Of a stretch of 6,663 bases of DNA, positions 5,115 to 6,663 are shown in pieces; position 1 is the stretch's first letter, and each line of letters starts with the position of its first letter. The notes beneath the pieces were generated by a model, which was not told where the DNA came from, did not search any database, and saw only the letters and a program-made list of their open reading frames with translations. The stretch covers positions 1 through 6,663 of the forward strand of contig JALOAM010000169.1 in the NCBI GenBank assembly GCA_023228765.1. The letters run 5' to 3'. Position numbers and translations under genes: made by a program. Source of the DNA: Dehalococcoidia bacterium (GTDB lineage Bacteria > Chloroflexota > Dehalococcoidia > UBA2979).

Positions 5115-5195
5115 CGGCGGTCCTCGTGCGAGTCACCGGCAGCCGGCGATACGAGCCGGCCCCCCACCTCCGAATGCAGAGAGGAATCCTAGGAC
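5115..5195. promoter_or_regulatory. Divergent control region between the ECF operon and the lipoprotein gene
   Basis: These 81 bases must carry the promoter of the sigma/anti-sigma operon (minus strand), the promoter of the lipoprotein gene (plus strand), or both. I see nested inverted repeats, CTCGT (5123-5127) with ACGAG (5151-5155) and CCGG-CAG-CCGG (5136-5146), but no convincing sigma70 hexamers in either direction. That fits control by an alternative sigma factor, though no specific ECF promoter can be named. GAGGA at 5181-5185 is the likely lipoprotein ribosome binding site. Confidence 0.4.
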
Positions 5196-5861
5196 ATGCA
5201 CGAGCAGCCGACGCATCGGATCACAGGGCGACCGACCCGGGCTTCGAGGTGGCGACGAGCGGCCGGTCTCGCCTCGCTGGTCGCGGTCGCCGCCCTGACC
5301 CTCGCCGCCTGCACGGACGACGACGGCGGAGGCGACGACACGGACACCGAGGCAACGACCACCACGTCGACGCCGACCTCGACCGCCACGTCCGAGGCGA
5401 CGACCGCGACGGCGACCGCAACCGAGACGGAGTCCGCAACGGAGACCGCGACCGCCACCGAAGGCACGGCCACGGGCGACACCACCATCTCCGTCGCAAC
5501 GGAGGGTGACCTCGCACCGTTCCTCGCCGGGCCGGAGGGCATGACGCTGTACATGTTCACGAACGACGAGGACGGCGTGAGCAACTGCGTCGACCAGTGC
5601 ATCCAGAACTGGCCGCCGCTCATCGTCGAGTCCGGCGAGACCCCGACCGCCTCCGAGGACGCCCCCGGCGAGCTCGGCACGATCGAACGCACGGACGGCC
5701 TCGGGACGCAGGTCACCTACGACGGCATGCCGCTCTACTACTGGCAGGGCGACTCCGCGCCGGGCGACACCACCGGCCACGAGGTCGGCGACGTGTGGTT
5801 CGTCGTGCCGCCGGACGACAGCCAGGCCGCCGCGCCAATCTCGAACGGCCCGGGCTACTAG
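5196..5861 (+). CDS. Secreted lipoprotein with two COG4315-type Yx(F/W)xxD repeats
   Basis: A 221-residue exported lipoprotein. A basic start (RASRWRRAAG) is followed by a hydrophobic core and the lipobox LAAC, so Cys39 should be lipidated and anchored outside the membrane. Residues 40-95 are an acidic then Thr/Ala/Glu-rich low-complexity linker. The C-terminal half holds two copies of a domain known as secreted repeat of unknown function (PF03640/COG4315): the first has YMFTND (119-124), a CVDQC pair (131, 135) and NWPP (138-141); the second has YYWQGD (181-186) and ends GDVWFVVPPD. The family's biochemical role is not settled. The two cysteines four residues apart could form a disulfide or bind a metal; that is inference. 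ATG 5196 is preceded by GAGGA at 5181-5185. The gene is divergent from the ECF sigma/anti-sigma pair and may be in its regulon. Confidence 0.88.
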   Translation: MHEQPTHRITGRPTRASRWRRAAGLASLVAVAALTLAACTDDDGGGDDTDTEATTTTSTPTSTATSEATTATATATETESATETATATEGTATGDTTISVATEGDLAPFLAGPEGMTLYMFTNDEDGVSNCVDQCIQNWPPLIVESGETPTASEDAPGELGTIERTDGLGTQVTYDGMPLYYWQGDSAPGDTTGHEVGDVWFVVPPDDSQAAAPISNGPGY

Positions 5862-5876
5862 CGCGGACGCGCTCCA

Positions 5877-5911
5877 CGGTGGTCACCGGACACAGCCCAC
5901 CGGGACCACCG
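5877..5911 (+). terminator. Hairpin just after the lipoprotein gene
   Basis: CGGTGGTC (5877-5884) pairs with GACCACCG (5904-5911), and CCGG (5886-5889) with CCGG (5900-5903). This gives 12 base pairs with one bulged A (5885) and a 10-base loop, starting 16 bases after the stop. No T-run follows, so it is either a GC-type terminator or a 3'-end-stabilising stem for the lipoprotein mRNA. Confidence 0.5.
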
Positions 5912-5967
5912 GCATCGGGCGTACGTCCCTCGAGCCCGCCGCCGTGGGGACAAGAGTCCGGAGGGGC

Positions 5968-5998
5968 GAGAGGGCGGCCCGGCCTGGGCCGCCCTCTC
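5968..5998 (+). terminator. Strong GC-rich hairpin terminator
   Basis: A perfect 13-bp inverted repeat, GAGAGGGCGGCCC (5968-5980) and GGGCCGCCCTCTC (5986-5998), with a five-base loop GGCCT. It is the most stable simple hairpin seen in the window and lies between two plus-strand genes. A classic T-run is missing, which is common in high-GC bacteria. It most likely insulates the dehydrogenase gene from lipoprotein transcription. Confidence 0.65.
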
Positions 5999-6035
5999 CG
6001 TGCCGGAGTCCGTCCGCATCCGAGCGTCCGAGGAC

Positions 6036-6067
6036 ATCACCATCGTGATATATCTCGCGAGCATCAC
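6036..6067 (+). promoter_or_regulatory. AT-richer patch with ATCAC/GTGAT inverted repeats, possible promoter/operator
   Basis: Upstream of the dehydrogenase gene, ATCAC (6036-6040)-CATC-GTGAT (6045-6049) is a perfect 5-bp inverted repeat. It is followed by the AT-rich word GATATATC, a CTCGCGAG palindrome and a further ATCAC (6063-6067). The local drop in GC suggests a promoter, with TATATC (6049-6054) as a possible -10, but no good -35 lies at the right distance. Regulator unknown. Confidence 0.3.
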
Positions 6068-6115
6068 TATCTCGCTCGCCCTCGCGCGCTGCGGTACGCC
6101 TCGGAGGACTCGCCC

Positions 6116-6663
6116 GTGACCACGAAGACCATCGCCGTCGTCGACGCAGAGCACGGGCAGCCGCTGTCCGTCGAGGAGATCGAGTTGCCCGACCCCGGCC
6201 CGCGCGAGGTCCGCGTGAAGCTGTTCGCAACCGGCATCTGCCACTCCCAGCTCCACCAGATCCACAACGCGGCCAGCCCTCGACCGCAGCTCCTGGGGCA
6301 CGAGGCCACGGGCGTCGTCGAGGCCGCCGGTCGCAAGGTCACGCACGTCCGCGAGGGGGACCGTGTGATGGTGACGTGGGTGCCGCGCGATGCCACCGAG
6401 GAGACGTGGAACTTCCAGCGCGCCCGTGCGATCGCCCGCGGCACGGAGGCGAAGATGACCAGCGTCTACACGTGGGCGGAGGACATCGTCTGCCACGAGC
6501 AGATGGTGGTCCGCCTGGACGACGACCTCCCCGTCGACGCCACCGCCATCATCGGCTGCGCCGTCGTCACCGGCGTCGGCGCGGTCCTCGGCACGGCGAA
6601 GGTGCAGGAGGGCGAGACGGTGGCCGTCTTCGGGGTGGGCGGGGTGGGCATGAACGTGCTCGC
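6116..6663 (+). CDS. Zinc-dependent alcohol dehydrogenase (MDR superfamily), N-terminal part
   Basis: The first 182 codons of a medium-chain NAD(P)-dependent alcohol dehydrogenase, cut by the window end (usual length about 360-380). The GroES-like catalytic domain is clear: ATGICHSQLHQI with the zinc ligand C42, LLGHEATGVVEAAG with H62 and E63, EGDRVMV (80-86), and the third catalytic ligand C148 in IIGCAVVTGVGAVLG. The Rossmann fold begins at TVAVFGVGGVGMNVL, with GVGGVG at 173-178. The region between about 87 and 130, which normally holds the four structural-zinc cysteines, has only C126, so the structural zinc should be absent. The GCxVxTGxGAV stretch resembles class III-type ADHs, but the substrate is unknown. 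Start GTG 6116 is preceded by GGAGGA at 6103-6108, seven bases upstream. No partner gene is visible to hint at a pathway. Confidence 0.9.
   Translation, partial: MTTKTIAVVDAEHGQPLSVEEIELPDPGPREVRVKLFATGICHSQLHQIHNAASPRPQLLGHEATGVVEAAGRKVTHVREGDRVMVTWVPRDATEETWNFQRARAIARGTEAKMTSVYTWAEDIVCHEQMVVRLDDDLPVDATAIIGCAVVTGVGAVLGTAKVQEGETVAVFGVGGVGMNVL

Noticed and set aside
5170..5175. CCGAAT, resembling the -10 element reported for mycobacterial SigK promoters, upstream of the lipoprotein gene
   Set aside because: No matching CCATCC-like -35 lies 16-17 bases upstream, and a single six-base match in GC-rich DNA is weak.

Overview
The window is GC-rich bacterial chromosome with densely packed genes, NNG-rich codons and several TTG or GTG starts. 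A Chloroflexota-like host is the best guess. It rests on the EF-Tu N-terminus, on the conserved tRNA(Thr)-tRNA(Tyr)-tRNA(Thr)-tuf block, on a SigK/RskA-type sigma/anti-sigma pair, and on GC-rich palindromic extragenic repeats of a kind I recall as common in such genomes. This is inference; no 16S or other decisive marker is present.

Left edge (1-715, minus strand): a translation operon reads right to left. A clear sigma70-type promoter (686-715) is followed by tRNA-Thr(UGU), tRNA-Tyr(GUA), tRNA-Thr(GGU) and the first 42 codons of tuf, which runs off the window. This is the arrangement of E. coli thrU-tyrU-glyT-thrT-tufB without the tRNA-Gly.

Second block (716-3591, plus strand): a 415-base spacer carries two families of palindromic repeats, then a candidate promoter and operator. 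An operon of a 14-helix DHA2-family drug efflux transporter and a translationally coupled TetR repressor follows. After tetR the same two repeat families return, one inverted and one direct, so the efflux cassette is bracketed by repeats.

Third block (3592-5861): an ECF sigma factor and its membrane-bound RskA-like anti-sigma factor (minus strand, ATGA overlap) are divergent from a lipoprotein with two COG4315-type Yx(F/W)xxD repeats (plus strand). The probable logic is envelope signalling: the anti-sigma holds the sigma at the membrane, and the lipoprotein is a plausible target or partner of that circuit. Two strong hairpins follow the lipoprotein gene.

Right edge (6116-6663, plus strand): the N-terminal half of a zinc-dependent alcohol dehydrogenase (MDR superfamily) that keeps the catalytic zinc ligands but lacks the structural-zinc cysteines; it is cut by the window end.

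I found no CRISPR array, transposase, phage gene or clearly new defence system. The points most worth following are the repeat pairs around the efflux cassette, the candidate TetR operator, the sigma/anti-sigma/lipoprotein module, and the odd dehydrogenase.
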